A stretch of DNA of 10,017 nucleotides from Propionibacteriaceae bacterium (GCA_009778535.1 WRJP01000060.1:1-10017); one strand, 5' to 3'. Positions 1-6,219 are shown, numbered from the stretch's first letter. Program-made: numbers and translations. Notes: generated by a model not told the origin, from the letters alone.

Positions 1-1117
1 GAGTTGATGTTTTGAGAAGAGCATCGTCGGGGCCGTCAATGATTTTAGGGATTTGTGCAGCTATTTGGTTTATGTAGTCAGGGATTCTTTTAAAAAATCC
101 TTCCATACCTTCACCAGAGTTTTTACTGGCAGTGGCAATAGTTTTAAACAACATTCCGAGTGGGTTCATTAAACCCATCAATGTGACTATTGGTTGGATA
201 AATGCCGCTATTTTGCTGCCTTCACCAAAAATTTCAGATAAAGACTTTCCGCTACCGAGTTCAGTGAAAGCATTTATTAAAGGTTTAATTTTTGAAGTTA
301 TCGAATCGATAGCAGGAATGGCCGCGTTAAAAAGCGATTTTGCTGCTTGTAAAGCTGGTGTCATAAATGTTGCACCGAGGCGACCCAAAGCAGCCTTCAC
401 GTTAGCCAGCGCGCCCTGGTAGGTTTCGCCAGTTTTCAAAGCAGCGCCGCCCATAGCGCCCTGCATCGCCGCTTGGAAAGTTTCAAAATCGATCTTTCCA
501 GCAGAAACCATCGCACCGACTTCTTCTTGAGTTTTACCCAAATGCCGCCCGAGTTGCTCCAAAACTGGGATACCTGAACCCATCAACTGATTCAACGACT
601 GGCCGTCAAGTTTTCCCTTAGCGGCAACTTTAGAAAAAATGGCGCCAATTTCGCCCAGCGACCTTCCCGAAATGGCGGCAGTGTCGGCAACAGTTTTCAG
701 TGTTTGGGTCATCGCTTCACCGTTTTTGATACCAGAAGCAGACATGACAGCCGCCACCGACGCGGCATCCCCAAGGCCATATGCTGTGCCAGAAACCGAC
801 TTCAACGCCGAATCCATGATCTGTGCCACAGAATCAGCCGAATGTCCAAGACCGGAAAGTTTCGCTTGAGCGTTCTCAATGTTGATCGCCCGCGCCATGC
901 CGCCAGAAATGGCGGTGCCAATAAGGCTGCCTATGCCCAAAACTGATGCTGCACCGGCGACAAGTTTCAACCCTTTTTGCAGCGTCAGCCCGCCTTTTTT
1001 TCCGGCCTCCTTTCCGGCAGCATCCCCAGCGGCACCAAAAGTTTTCTTCAACTCGGGAGCAATCTTGGAGGCTTCGGCCACAATAGACAAATAGGCTGTG
1101 CCAAGATGTGTAGACAT
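1..1117 (-). CDS. Tape measure protein, N-terminal part (runs off the left edge)
   Basis: The frame is open from an ATG at 1117 to the window edge, giving 372 residues with no stop. An AGAGGAGGC ribosome binding site precedes the start and overlaps the stop of the preceding chaperone frame. The N-terminal third is rich in Gly, Ala and Lys. Next comes the conserved block of actinobacterial phage tape measure proteins, with segments such as SALKSVSGTAYGLGDAASVA, GKLDGQSLNQLMGSGIPVLE and GGAALKTGETYQGALANVKA. Family knowledge: tape measure proteins set tail length, fill the tail tube and are organised by the G/GT chaperones, which lie immediately upstream here. The last 120 or so visible residues are encoded by DNA much richer in A+T (about 38% G+C over 1-300, against about 52% over 421-720), which suggests a recombination boundary inside the gene. 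The protein normally continues for several hundred residues, so most of it is outside the window. Confidence 0.93.
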   Translation of the reverse strand, partial: MSTHLGTAYLSIVAEASKIAPELKKTFGAAGDAAGKEAGKKGGLTLQKGLKLVAGAASVLGIGSLIGTAISGGMARAINIENAQAKLSGLGHSADSVAQIMDSALKSVSGTAYGLGDAASVAAVMSASGIKNGEAMTQTLKTVADTAAISGRSLGEIGAIFSKVAAKGKLDGQSLNQLMGSGIPVLEQLGRHLGKTQEEVGAMVSAGKIDFETFQAAMQGAMGGAALKTGETYQGALANVKAALGRLGATFMTPALQAAKSLFNAAIPAIDSITSKIKPLINAFTELGSGKSLSEIFGEGSKIAAFIQPIVTLMGLMNPLGMLFKTIATASKNSGEGMEGFFKRIPDYINQIAAQIPKIIDGPDDALLKTST

Positions 1118-1127
1118 GTTGCCTCCT

Positions 1128-1559
1128 CTACTGTGTTAGTTTTCGTCCACCAGGTTGGCTCTGATACCACTGCGCGAAATCTTCGGCAGACTCGTGACCA
1201 ATGAAACGTTCACGCTTTTTGGTACGTAAATCTTTAGGTCGTTTCACCGGTTTCGGCTTGCCGCCCTTTTTTCCTGAACGTTGCCAATTCGCGCCAATCA
1301 AAACGTCCCGAATGTCAGCCAAAATAGGGACATGTGCACCCCCACCTAGGCGATAATCGACCCAAAAGTCGTATTCAGTGGGCGGGTTGACACTCAACAT
1401 TGTTGCCGAGTCGCGTGGCAACCACATGACCATGGCTGCCACTTCTACCAACGTGTACCCGTCAGCTATGAGACGGCGGGGAGAGTTGTGGTAATGGTGT
1501 TGGAAATCGGCTGCGAGTTGCTCGCCGTACTGTCCGGCAATGACGGCGAGCGTGACGAG
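1128..1559 (-). CDS. Tail assembly chaperone GT, frameshifted T segment
   Basis: This frame carries the C-terminal 143 residues of the long tail assembly chaperone and is entered from the G frame by a -1 ribosomal slip at 1559-1565. It begins LVTLAVIAGQYGEQL and contains ADGYTLVEVAAMVMWLPRDS, typical of the second frame of siphovirus chaperones, where residues around YGE and the L-P-x-D-S segment recur. The C-terminal third is strongly basic (KKGGKPKPVKRPKD). No good start exists: the first usable codon is a TTG at 1451 without a Shine-Dalgarno sequence, and the homologous-looking protein extends upstream of it to the slip site. The fused product would be 107 + 143 = 250 residues. Family knowledge: G and GT bind the tape measure protein and recruit tail tube subunits. 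It ends in TAG ten bases before the tape measure start. The frame assignment is read directly from sequence; use of the slip is inferred. Confidence 0.88.
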   Translation of the reverse strand, partial: LVTLAVIAGQYGEQLAADFQHHYHNSPRRLIADGYTLVEVAAMVMWLPRDSATMLSVNPPTEYDFWVDYRLGGGAHVPILADIRDVLIGANWQRSGKKGGKPKPVKRPKDLRTKKRERFIGHESAEDFAQWYQSQPGGRKLTQ

Positions 1560-1879
1560 TTTGGGTTTATAGCCTGCAACAATTCCATCAAGAACCGCTC
1601 CGCAGCATCAAACCCGACCCGGCCATTTGTGCCGCGCAAACGGTCCATCACTTGCGGATACTGTTCGTCGCCAACGAAAGCGCGAATCAGTTTCGGTACC
1701 AGCATCAAACCTGTCGCTTCGTTACCGCCAAACTGGTTCAACATGTCAAAAAGTTCAATATCGTTAAGCGATTCGCCATCAACCGTCAAAGTCATGCCCT
1801 GCACCTGGACTTGCAGCGAAGAAGGTGCCACAGGGCGCGGCTTGTATCCGCCAGACTTTTTCTTACCTTTTTTACTCAC
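1466..1879 (-). CDS. Tail assembly chaperone G (short product)
   Basis: This is a 137-residue protein starting at GTG, whose start overlaps the stop of the tail tube gene in a GTGA arrangement; AAGAAGGT upstream provides the ribosome binding site. The N-terminus is very basic (MSKKGKKKSGG), followed by a folded-looking segment of about residues 20-105 (LTVDGESLNDIELFDMLNQF, LVPKLIRAFVGDEQYPQVMD). After residue 107 the sequence becomes a low-complexity Ser/Thr/Pro tail, as expected when the zero frame beyond a frameshift site is little constrained. Position between the major tail protein and the tape measure, size, and the slippery signal near its 3' end all point to the G chaperone of siphophages, which helps load tail subunits on the tape measure protein. 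It has no catalytic motif, and the call depends largely on context and the frameshift. Confidence 0.87.
   Translation of the reverse strand: MSKKGKKKSGGYKPRPVAPSSLQVQVQGMTLTVDGESLNDIELFDMLNQFGGNEATGLMLVPKLIRAFVGDEQYPQVMDRLRGTNGRVGFDAAERFLMELLQAINPNSSRSPSLPDSTASNSQPISNTITTTLPAVS
1520..1565 (-). promoter_or_regulatory. Programmed -1 frameshift signal (slippery site plus stem-loop)
   Basis: On the minus strand CCCAAAC occupies 1565-1559 and sits correctly in the G frame (..C CCA AAC) for an X XXY YYZ slip. Seven bases later comes a perfect 9-bp inverted repeat: GCTCGCCGT (1551-1543) and ACGGCGAGC (1528-1520), with a 14-base loop. This spacing is typical of stimulatory structures in -1 frameshifting. 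Slipping back one base joins residue 107 of G to the T frame, which has no stop until 1128. The motif, spacing and stem are all read directly; efficiency cannot be judged. Confidence 0.9.
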
Positions 1880-2460
1880 GCCATGACCTTCTTACCATCG
1901 TCGGTGTAGTCAATGAAATACAATCCAGTCACCGGGTCCTTATAGCAAGTCACCTCAAACGGCAACGCAACCACATCAGAATCAGAGAACGTTTGCTCAA
2001 AACTTTCAGTAGTATCTTGGCAGTTGAAAAACACTGTGCGTTGAATCTTGTTTTGGTCATCCATGTCGAAAACCCAAACGCCAGGGTCAGTCTCATCCCC
2101 AGAATATTCGACAGTAATCAAATTGCCGTGAGTAGCGTCAGCGTTCGTGAATGTGACAGCAGCCTCACCCCATTTGGCTTTCTGGGTGTCAACGTTCAAA
2201 TTTTCGATCAAATCTGTCGAAAAAGAAACACCATGTTCGGTGCGAGATTTAGACACCTCGTCGCCACCCCACGCGTTGATCGCCTCGAATGCTTTATTGA
2301 TTTGGCGTGCCCAACCGTCACTTGACACATAGCCCAGTTCAATGAACTCTTCAGATAGCGGTGTGATTGCATCTGTTGGGACAGGCGTACCGAGTGGGGC
2401 GCGAAAAACAGCGCCGCCAACCTTCGGTTTTCCTGCCATCACGTTTTGTTTGTTAGTCAT
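1876..2460 (-). CDS. Major tail tube protein
   Basis: This 194-residue protein starts at ATG 2460, overlapping the stop of the small upstream gene by ATGA, with AAGGAAG as ribosome binding site. It opens MTNKQNVMAGKPKVGGAVFR, followed by PLGTPVPTDAITPLSEEFIE and GYVSSDGWARQINK. This is the pattern of actinobacterial siphovirus tail tube proteins, where the N-terminal part carries small-residue loops and a start-of-sheet motif. The rest is beta-rich and acidic. Family knowledge: it polymerises as rings to form the tail tube. Length and location just before the G/GT chaperones fit. I see no added Ig-like domain at the C-terminus, which ends in FIDYTDDGKKVMA. Its stop overlaps the GTG start of the chaperone, so translation is probably coupled. 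Confidence 0.9.
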   Translation of the reverse strand: MTNKQNVMAGKPKVGGAVFRAPLGTPVPTDAITPLSEEFIELGYVSSDGWARQINKAFEAINAWGGDEVSKSRTEHGVSFSTDLIENLNVDTQKAKWGEAAVTFTNADATHGNLITVEYSGDETDPGVWVFDMDDQNKIQRTVFFNCQDTTESFEQTFSDSDVVALPFEVTCYKDPVTGLYFIDYTDDGKKVMA

Positions 2461-2627
2461 TTTTCTTCCTTCTTTCTGCTAGCTCCGCTAGTTTGCGGCG
2501 CAGGTTTTTCCGTCTCTTGTTTTTCAGTTTCAGCAGGTGTTTCTAGCTTCCATCCGGCCGCTTCCCACTTGTAAACATCACTAGTTACGTCAACAACTCT
2601 TCCTGTCAACGGGTGTACGAGTTTCAT
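2457..2627 (-). CDS. Small GW-motif phage protein (56 aa), unknown function
   Basis: This small gene was found by reading the gap between the tail terminator and the tail tube gene. It starts at ATG 2627 and ends in TGA at 2457, overlapping both neighbours by four bases (ATGA on each side). GGAGG lies seven bases before the start. The protein begins MKLVHPLTGRVVDVTSD, has an AAGWKLE segment at about residues 23-29, and ends in a Glu/Lys/Pro-rich tail. Proteins with an N-terminal V-x-V strand, a G-W motif and a charged tail are common small entries in actinobacterial phage head and tail modules; their role is not known to me. The 51-residue gene after the capsid gene has the same layout and may be a distant paralogue. 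The tight coupling on both sides makes this a real gene. Confidence 0.8.
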   Translation of the reverse strand: MKLVHPLTGRVVDVTSDVYKWEAAGWKLETPAETEKQETEKPAPQTSGASRKKEEK

Positions 2628-2983
2628 ACCGATTCCTCCATTCGGTGTCTAATAATTACGGTCATCACATACCGGCTTATACCGGTTTCTGGATCAGGTT
2701 GCGGATACGGCCCGGAGCGCCATCCGTCAAAAGCTGGCACAAGTTCCCACTCGTCCAACACGTGGTAAACCAGCTCCGCTAAATGTGCCGCGTCTTGCTC
2801 ACCCACAGACCAGCATTCAACAGTTACAAGCGAGTCACGATGGACAAGGGTTCGCCGCTGGGAACCTCCCAGTTGTAACCGAACGAACCGTTCAACGTCT
2901 GTTGGGATTACTGTCCCAACAGGAACACCCAAACCAGCATTATCAAGATACGTTTTACACATCGCTTCAACATCAGCCCACAT
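2624..2983 (-). CDS. Tail terminator-like protein
   Basis: This 119-residue protein starts at ATG 2983, with GAGGGG seven bases upstream and a 12-base gap from the preceding gene. Its sequence (DVEAMCKTYLDNAGLGVPVG near the N-terminus, LAELVYHVLDEWE in the middle, GISRYVMTVIIRHR near the end) follows the pattern of small alpha/beta tail completion proteins. In these, an N-terminal helix covers a sheet and the final strand carries alternating hydrophobic and basic residues. Family knowledge: tail terminators cap the tail tube and make the joint to the head. Order in the module (adaptor, head closure, gp10-like, terminator, tail tube) supports the call more than any single motif. The stop overlaps the start of the 56-residue gene. 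It could instead be described only as a minor tail protein. Confidence 0.72.
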   Translation of the reverse strand: MWADVEAMCKTYLDNAGLGVPVGTVIPTDVERFVRLQLGGSQRRTLVHRDSLVTVECWSVGEQDAAHLAELVYHVLDEWELVPAFDGWRSGPYPQPDPETGISRYVMTVIIRHRMEESV

Positions 2984-2995
2984 CAGCTTGCCCCT

Positions 2996-3259
2996 CTATG
3001 TCATGTTTGCCAGCGTGTGATATTTCGCTTCACGTTTTGCGGCGGCACCACTGGCCACAACCGCAGCCGCAGCCCGCAACCCGCCACTGCCAGAAATAAT
3101 CCGCGTGCTGATAGCTTCATAGCCTGAACCTGCACGGGACGCGATACTAGACGCCAGAGCGTCAACTGCACCGCTGGCGTCACCTGCGCGGGCTTCCCAG
3201 TCAAGCTCCCACTCGATACGTCCAGTTTTACCCAGACGTGAAGTTCCACCACGAGCCAT
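2996..3259 (-). CDS. HK97 gp10-like head-tail/tail component
   Basis: This is an 87-residue protein from ATG 3259, three bases after the preceding stop. Its ribosome binding site, AAAGGAT, is made by the last codons of the preceding gene. The composition is rich in Ala, Gly and Ser, with segments GDASGAVDALASSIASRAG and GLRAAAAVVASGAAAKREAK, typical of the short helical HK97 gp10-like or connector-associated proteins found between head closure and tail terminator genes in actinobacterial siphophages. There is no clear motif and no transmembrane segment, despite the Ala-rich stretch. The assignment rests on gene order, size and general sequence character. The same DNA is also open in the +1 frame (3001-3252), but that frame lacks a ribosome binding site and looks like a shadow. 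Confidence 0.65.
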   Translation of the reverse strand: MARGGTSRLGKTGRIEWELDWEARAGDASGAVDALASSIASRAGSGYEAISTRIISGSGGLRAAAAVVASGAAAKREAKYHTLANMT

Positions 3260-3262
3260 AAT

Positions 3263-3592
3263 TCATCCTTTGACTCGTTTCAAACGGATACGTCCCCCAG
3301 GGGACCCAGGCCAAGGACCAGTCGTGTAATCCTCAAAATCTCCAACCTGCTCAAACACTTTCCCAAGCAGTGTCCAACGATCCCTCGGTGCTCCACACAC
3401 CCCTACAGGGACCAGCAAATCCACATCGGCAACAACAGGGCGACGGTTACCGTCAACGTTTTGAGTCATTGAAGTGGGAGCCCACGCATACACCTGTACC
3501 AGGGTAGGCTCTGCCCAAGCATCAACAGGTGCATTGTGTGAATCCACGCCAGGTGTGTACACCTGGTGTTTTACAGTGTGGCGCGGTTTCAT
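3263..3592 (-). CDS. Head-closure (stopper) connector protein
   Basis: This 109-residue protein starts at ATG 3592, overlapping the adaptor stop by four bases (ATGA). It contains HQVYTPGVDSHNAPVDAWAE near the start, PVVADVDLLVPVGVCGAPRD in the middle and DRWTLLGKVFEQVGDFEDYTTGPW toward the end. A beta-rich fold with a D-x-W-x-[LV]-x-G strand and a final G-G-R-[IV] strand is characteristic of head-closure proteins of the SPP1 gp16 type and related actinophage proteins. Family knowledge: this protein forms a ring below the adaptor, closes the filled head and provides the tail docking surface. Context agrees: it lies directly between the adaptor and the gp10-like gene. It ends in a basic RIRLKRVKG. 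Confidence 0.72.
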   Translation of the reverse strand: MKPRHTVKHQVYTPGVDSHNAPVDAWAEPTLVQVYAWAPTSMTQNVDGNRRPVVADVDLLVPVGVCGAPRDRWTLLGKVFEQVGDFEDYTTGPWPGSPGGRIRLKRVKG

Positions 3593-4035
3593 AGCCCACC
3601 TGGACCTACACCAAGTGGCCCGTTTATTTGGGCTCCAGCTAGCAGATTTGGCGGCTCTGTAGGGCCTGCAAGATCGTGGGTGGCGCTACGCTTACCACTA
3701 CCACAAATAGCGCGCAACAAATCCTTCTCGGAAGGCCAAAACATGCCAGACAGCCTTTGCCGGTTATCGACCGTGATCGACTGCTGGTAAGGTCCGAAGC
3801 TGGCCTGCTCAGTGGTCACATTCTCCGGCCCACGCTCATTGAAACGTAAAACTACGCTCCTGAGCACAGACTTAAACTGTGCAATTTGATTCTCGCTTAG
3901 AGAATCCTCTTCAAGTAGGCAGGGTGCGACAAGGCTAGCTTGCGCCAAAGCGTCAGCGATCATTTCCTCAGCTTTCGCTAACGGAATATCCGGGTCGAAA
4001 ACCTTTAAGTCTTCTGGAGTTAACACAACCGACAT
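3589..4035 (-). CDS. Head-tail adaptor (connector) protein
   Basis: This is a 148-residue protein starting at ATG 4035, with an AAAGGGTG ribosome binding site. The N-terminal half is helical and acidic (MSVVLTPEDLKVFDPDIPLA, KAEEMIADALAQASLVAPCL, QFKSVLRSVVLRFNERGP), matching the helical bundle of phage adaptors that dock under the portal. The segment VTTEQASFGPYQQSITVDNR followed by RLSGMFWPSEKDLLRAIC is very typical of actinobacterial siphophage adaptors, in which the receptor-binding loop is followed by an F-x-P-x-E-x-x-x-L motif. The C-terminal 35 residues are rich in Gly and Pro and probably flexible. It sits after the capsid and the small GW gene and overlaps the head-closure gene, so the products are likely translated together. 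Confidence 0.82.
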   Translation of the reverse strand: MSVVLTPEDLKVFDPDIPLAKAEEMIADALAQASLVAPCLLEEDSLSENQIAQFKSVLRSVVLRFNERGPENVTTEQASFGPYQQSITVDNRQRLSGMFWPSEKDLLRAICGSGKRSATHDLAGPTEPPNLLAGAQINGPLGVGPGGL

Positions 4036-4052
4036 GCCGCACCCTTTCCACT

Positions 4053-4208
4053 CTACTTGCGTTTGCGAGGCGCGATTTTTTCCACCGGTTTTTCTGGTGG
4101 AGTTTCACGCACTGGCTTGCGGACTGGCTGCCAACCGAGCTTCACAAGATGCCCAGTTGGCACACCATCAGGAACTTCAAGTTCGCTAGAACCTAAAACC
4201 CATTTCAC
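4053..4208 (-). CDS. Small GW-motif phage protein (51 aa), unknown function
   Basis: This small gene lies in the gap after the capsid gene. It begins with GTG at 4208, overlapping the capsid stop in a GTGA arrangement, and ends with TAG at 4053. The predicted product opens MKWVLGSSELEVPDGVPTGH, then KLGWQPVRKPV, and ends in a very basic, Pro-rich tail (KIAPRKRK). Its layout (short beta-like start, V-P motif, G-W at about residues 25-26, charged tail) resembles the small proteins that often sit after the major capsid gene in actinobacterial phages. A role in head assembly or decoration is possible but unsupported here. No separate ribosome binding site is evident, so translation would depend on coupling to the capsid gene. 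Confidence 0.72.
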   Translation of the reverse strand: MKWVLGSSELEVPDGVPTGHLVKLGWQPVRKPVRETPPEKPVEKIAPRKRK

Positions 4209-5146
4209 GGCTCGCCACCACCTGCACTAGCAGGAGTAATCAAACCTGCCGGGAAACCATCACCTAGGCGAGTCATCGGCACGGCAACCTGATAGCCGAC
4301 ACGGGTAACAACCCGCAACGCTTTAGTGTCTTGCTGCATCAGATTCAAAACAACCTTGCCATCATCGTCAGAAATGACACCCTCACTGAACATGTCATAA
4401 GTGATGTCCTGGCGAACACCAAGGATCACCTTCGACCAGTCAATAGCCAGCAAATCAGCCACCTCGGGGTCCCACGCGCCGTTACGAACTTCATCCAACG
4501 GGAACCCGAACAGTGAAAACTTTCCAGACTCGTTCAACTGGGAATCAAAAATTGGTCTGCCGTTACCGTCACGAGCGCCACGCAAACGCCACGACAAACC
4601 CGGACGGCAAGCAAACGCGTTTATTGCGAAACCTTTAGTGTCAATCTTCTCAGCCAACTCCGAAACAGACTTCCAAAAGTCTGTGCCAGTGTCCTCAACA
4701 ACGTTCCCTGCGGCGGTGGCAGCCGGAACCAGACCAGCAGGCCAGCTCGAAGGCTTATCAACACCAAACAGCACAGCCTGGTCAATCTTCAAACCGATAG
4801 CTTCAGCAACAAGTGGCCGCACCTGGTCCCACAACGGAACGTTACTGTCAGAAACCAACGCGTCAGGGATCGGAATGATAGTAGCGACCTCCTCGGCGGT
4901 GATCGTGATACCACGCCAATCAGCTTTGCTGGCCTGCTTCATACCCGTGTCCCCGTTAACCCAATAAGCCACAGGCAGCGAGTTGAGCACAGGCTGTTTA
5001 TGTACCCGGCTCGACATGGGTGTGCGGCGGGCACGAGTTAACGCCACCGACTGTTCGGTAGCAGATTGAATAATTTCTGTTGCGATGCTAGCTGGCATCA
5101 TTTCTTCGGCCACATCTGGTGTGCCGATTATTTGGTCATACGACAT
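4205..5146 (-). CDS. Major capsid protein (HK97 fold)
   Basis: This 313-residue protein starts at ATG 5146, with AAAGGGAG six bases upstream. Early sequence MMPASIATEIIQSATEQSVA matches the N-arm of HK97-type capsids, where the chain begins with an I-P-x-x-[IV] anchor and a helix. It is followed by RTPMSSRVHKQPVLNSLPVA and the central spine (VATIIPIPDALVSDSNVPLW, RPLVAEAIGLKIDQAVLFG). The P-domain segment DLLAIDWSKVILGVRQDITY and the final VVTRVGYQVAVPMTRLG are the standard strands near the C-terminus. Family knowledge: this is the shell protein; 300-320 residues is usual for capsids made with a separate scaffold rather than a long delta domain, and a scaffold gene lies immediately upstream. 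I see no dedicated maturation protease gene in this window. Confidence 0.95.
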   Translation of the reverse strand: MSYDQIIGTPDVAEEMMPASIATEIIQSATEQSVALTRARRTPMSSRVHKQPVLNSLPVAYWVNGDTGMKQASKADWRGITITAEEVATIIPIPDALVSDSNVPLWDQVRPLVAEAIGLKIDQAVLFGVDKPSSWPAGLVPAATAAGNVVEDTGTDFWKSVSELAEKIDTKGFAINAFACRPGLSWRLRGARDGNGRPIFDSQLNESGKFSLFGFPLDEVRNGAWDPEVADLLAIDWSKVILGVRQDITYDMFSEGVISDDDGKVVLNLMQQDTKALRVVTRVGYQVAVPMTRLGDGFPAGLITPASAGGGEP

Positions 5147-5170
5147 GATTAGCTCCCTTTCAAGAGTGAT

Positions 5171-5659
5171 CTATTTACGGCCAACAAAGTCTCTCAACCA
5201 GTCGGCGCCAGGTTTATGTGTAGTTCCCTGTCCCGCAGCCGGGACTGGGGCTGGTGTCCTGGGGGCACCAATAGATGCGATCAGAGCAGCAACTTTCGCT
5301 ACCGACGCGCCAATTTCTTCCGGAGTTGAACCGGTAACCAGATCGTGTGCTTCCGGTGGCAAACTCGCCACCTTAGCAGCCTCACGCCTCGCCTCGGCAG
5401 CCTCATAGGCTTCCAATTTGGCTTGTAAAGCGCCCAGTTTGTCGGCTTGGCGTTGCGCATCAGTTTTTTGCGCCTCCACCAACTTGTCATACTCGGCAGC
5501 CTTGGCTTGCAACGGTGCAATCCGTCCAGCAATGATCTTGTCTAAATCGGTTTGGGTGAACTTCAGTTCATCCTTGACCGGCCCAGGAGCGGGTGCTTCT
5601 GGCTGGCCTTGAGTTTCTGGACTGTTTTCAGGCGCGGCAGCACCACTTGTTGTACTCAT
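5171..5659 (-). CDS. Scaffold protein
   Basis: The start is placed at ATG 5659, giving 162 residues, because AAGGAAG lies eight bases upstream; an in-frame TTG at 5725 would add 22 residues without support. The N-terminal 30 residues are Pro/Ala/Glu-rich and disordered. A Phe-Thr-Gln-x-x-Leu-Asp-Lys-Ile motif follows at about residues 34-42, then a long charged heptad-like helix (AAEYDKLVEAQKTDAQRQAD, LEAYEAAEARREAAK), and the protein ends in a basic Trp-containing peptide (GADWLRDFVGRK). This is the usual layout of phage scaffolds: disordered start, coiled coil and C-terminal capsid-binding segment. Family knowledge: the scaffold directs capsid assembly and is lost from the finished head. 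It precedes the major capsid gene by 24 bases. Confidence 0.9.
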   Translation of the reverse strand: MSTTSGAAAPENSPETQGQPEAPAPGPVKDELKFTQTDLDKIIAGRIAPLQAKAAEYDKLVEAQKTDAQRQADKLGALQAKLEAYEAAEARREAAKVASLPPEAHDLVTGSTPEEIGASVAKVAALIASIGAPRTPAPVPAAGQGTTHKPGADWLRDFVGRK

Positions 5660-5874
5660 AATCGTTTCTTCCTTATCCGATGAAATACGTAAACCCAGAT
5701 GCGCTCTGGTCAGCGAACCCTTCAAATATCCGTGAAGGTACGGAAAACAGGTTTGATTGTTAAGGCCCCTCTGTGTGGTACAGTTGCCGTGACGGCGGCA
5801 TGCAGGGGAAATTCCACAGCGTAACCGCCGTCAATCTTTCCTTACCAGATGAATGGCGGTTTGGTACCGACAGA
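5660..5874. other. Intergenic segment between immunity gene and scaffold
   Basis: This is the only sizeable gap in the window (about 215 bases). It contains the long inverted repeat listed separately and the ribosome binding site of the scaffold gene. On the minus strand two short frames cross it (24 and 31 codons), starting with TTG and GTG, but neither has a convincing start or family pattern, so no gene is called. I see no clear -35/-10 promoter and no hairpin followed by a T tract. It may be the downstream edge of an exchanged toxin-immunity cassette. Confidence 0.6.
5790..5833. repeat. Inverted repeat, 9-bp arms
   Basis: TGACGGCGG at 5790-5798 is the exact reverse complement of CCGCCGTCA at 5825-5833, with 26 bases between. 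The arms extend by one wobble pair inward. Within the loop, GGAAATTCC is a near-palindrome that could form a second small stem. No run of T follows on either strand, so it does not look like an intrinsic terminator. It lies between the immunity gene and the scaffold gene; whether it acts in RNA (processing or attenuation) or DNA (recombination) is not shown. Confidence 0.7.
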
Positions 5875-6219
5875 CTAGATTACTGGCGTGAGGGTTCTTT
5901 CACCCTCAACGGTCTCAACGTTCTTCAGCCACAACAGGTTCAAGTCAGTCTTTTCCGAAAGGATCTCGAAAATTCGCGCAGCATCCTCATGAGCGGTTTC
6001 GCTCTTAGACGCAATCTCAAACCGGTATTGTGACAGTGGAAATCCTAGACTGTCCTCATAGTAAAGATTGCTTATAGCAGAATCGATAACACGTATACCA
6101 CGCTCAAACATGAGGCCATGTTCGTAAGGGTCTCCAACCCCAGGATTTAAGCCGCTGAGAAAACCAACCAGTGCTTCAATGGTGGTATCGCCATGAATCA
6201 GAACACCATGTTCGTCCAT
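5875..6219 (-). CDS. Probable immunity protein for the MuF-linked toxin
   Basis: This is a 114-residue cytoplasmic protein with no signal peptide or membrane segment. Its ATG at 6219 shares a base with the TAA of the toxin gene (TAATG), and GGAGGAGGTG sits five bases upstream. The protein is acidic (20 Asp/Glu against 8 Lys/Arg by my count). Recognisable segments are an early TTIEALVGFLSGLNP, then GDPYEHGLMFERG, AISNLYYEDSLGFPLSQYRFEI and EDAARIFEILSEKTD. The pattern of D-P-Y-E, then Y-x-x-x-x-G-x-P-L-S-x-Y-R-[FY]-E-I is one I associate with small immunity-like proteins next to CdiA-type toxins, from memory and unverified. Phage head modules do not normally carry such a gene between MuF and scaffold. 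Its role in neutralising the toxin domain is inferred from adjacency, coupling, size and acidity. Local G+C is low (about 45%). Confidence 0.72.
   Translation of the reverse strand: MDEHGVLIHGDTTIEALVGFLSGLNPGVGDPYEHGLMFERGIRVIDSAISNLYYEDSLGFPLSQYRFEIASKSETAHEDAARIFEILSEKTDLNLLWLKNVETVEGERTLTPVI

Noticed and set aside
1128..1451. Independent 107-residue gene starting at TTG
   Set aside because: There is no ribosome binding site, and the conserved T segment extends upstream to the slippery site; it is the frameshifted part of GT.
4081..4101. Hairpin TCCACC / GGTGGA as a terminator
   Set aside because: It has only a 6-bp stem, lies inside the 51-residue gene, and is followed by A rather than T on the transcribed strand.
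5660..5725. Longer scaffold start at TTG 5725
   Set aside because: The ATG at 5659 has a good ribosome binding site and the added 22 residues do not look like a scaffold N-terminus.
5773..6033. Plus-strand 86-codon frame over the intergenic repeat and immunity gene
   Set aside because: It has no ribosome binding site or family pattern, and two thirds of it is antisense to the immunity gene.
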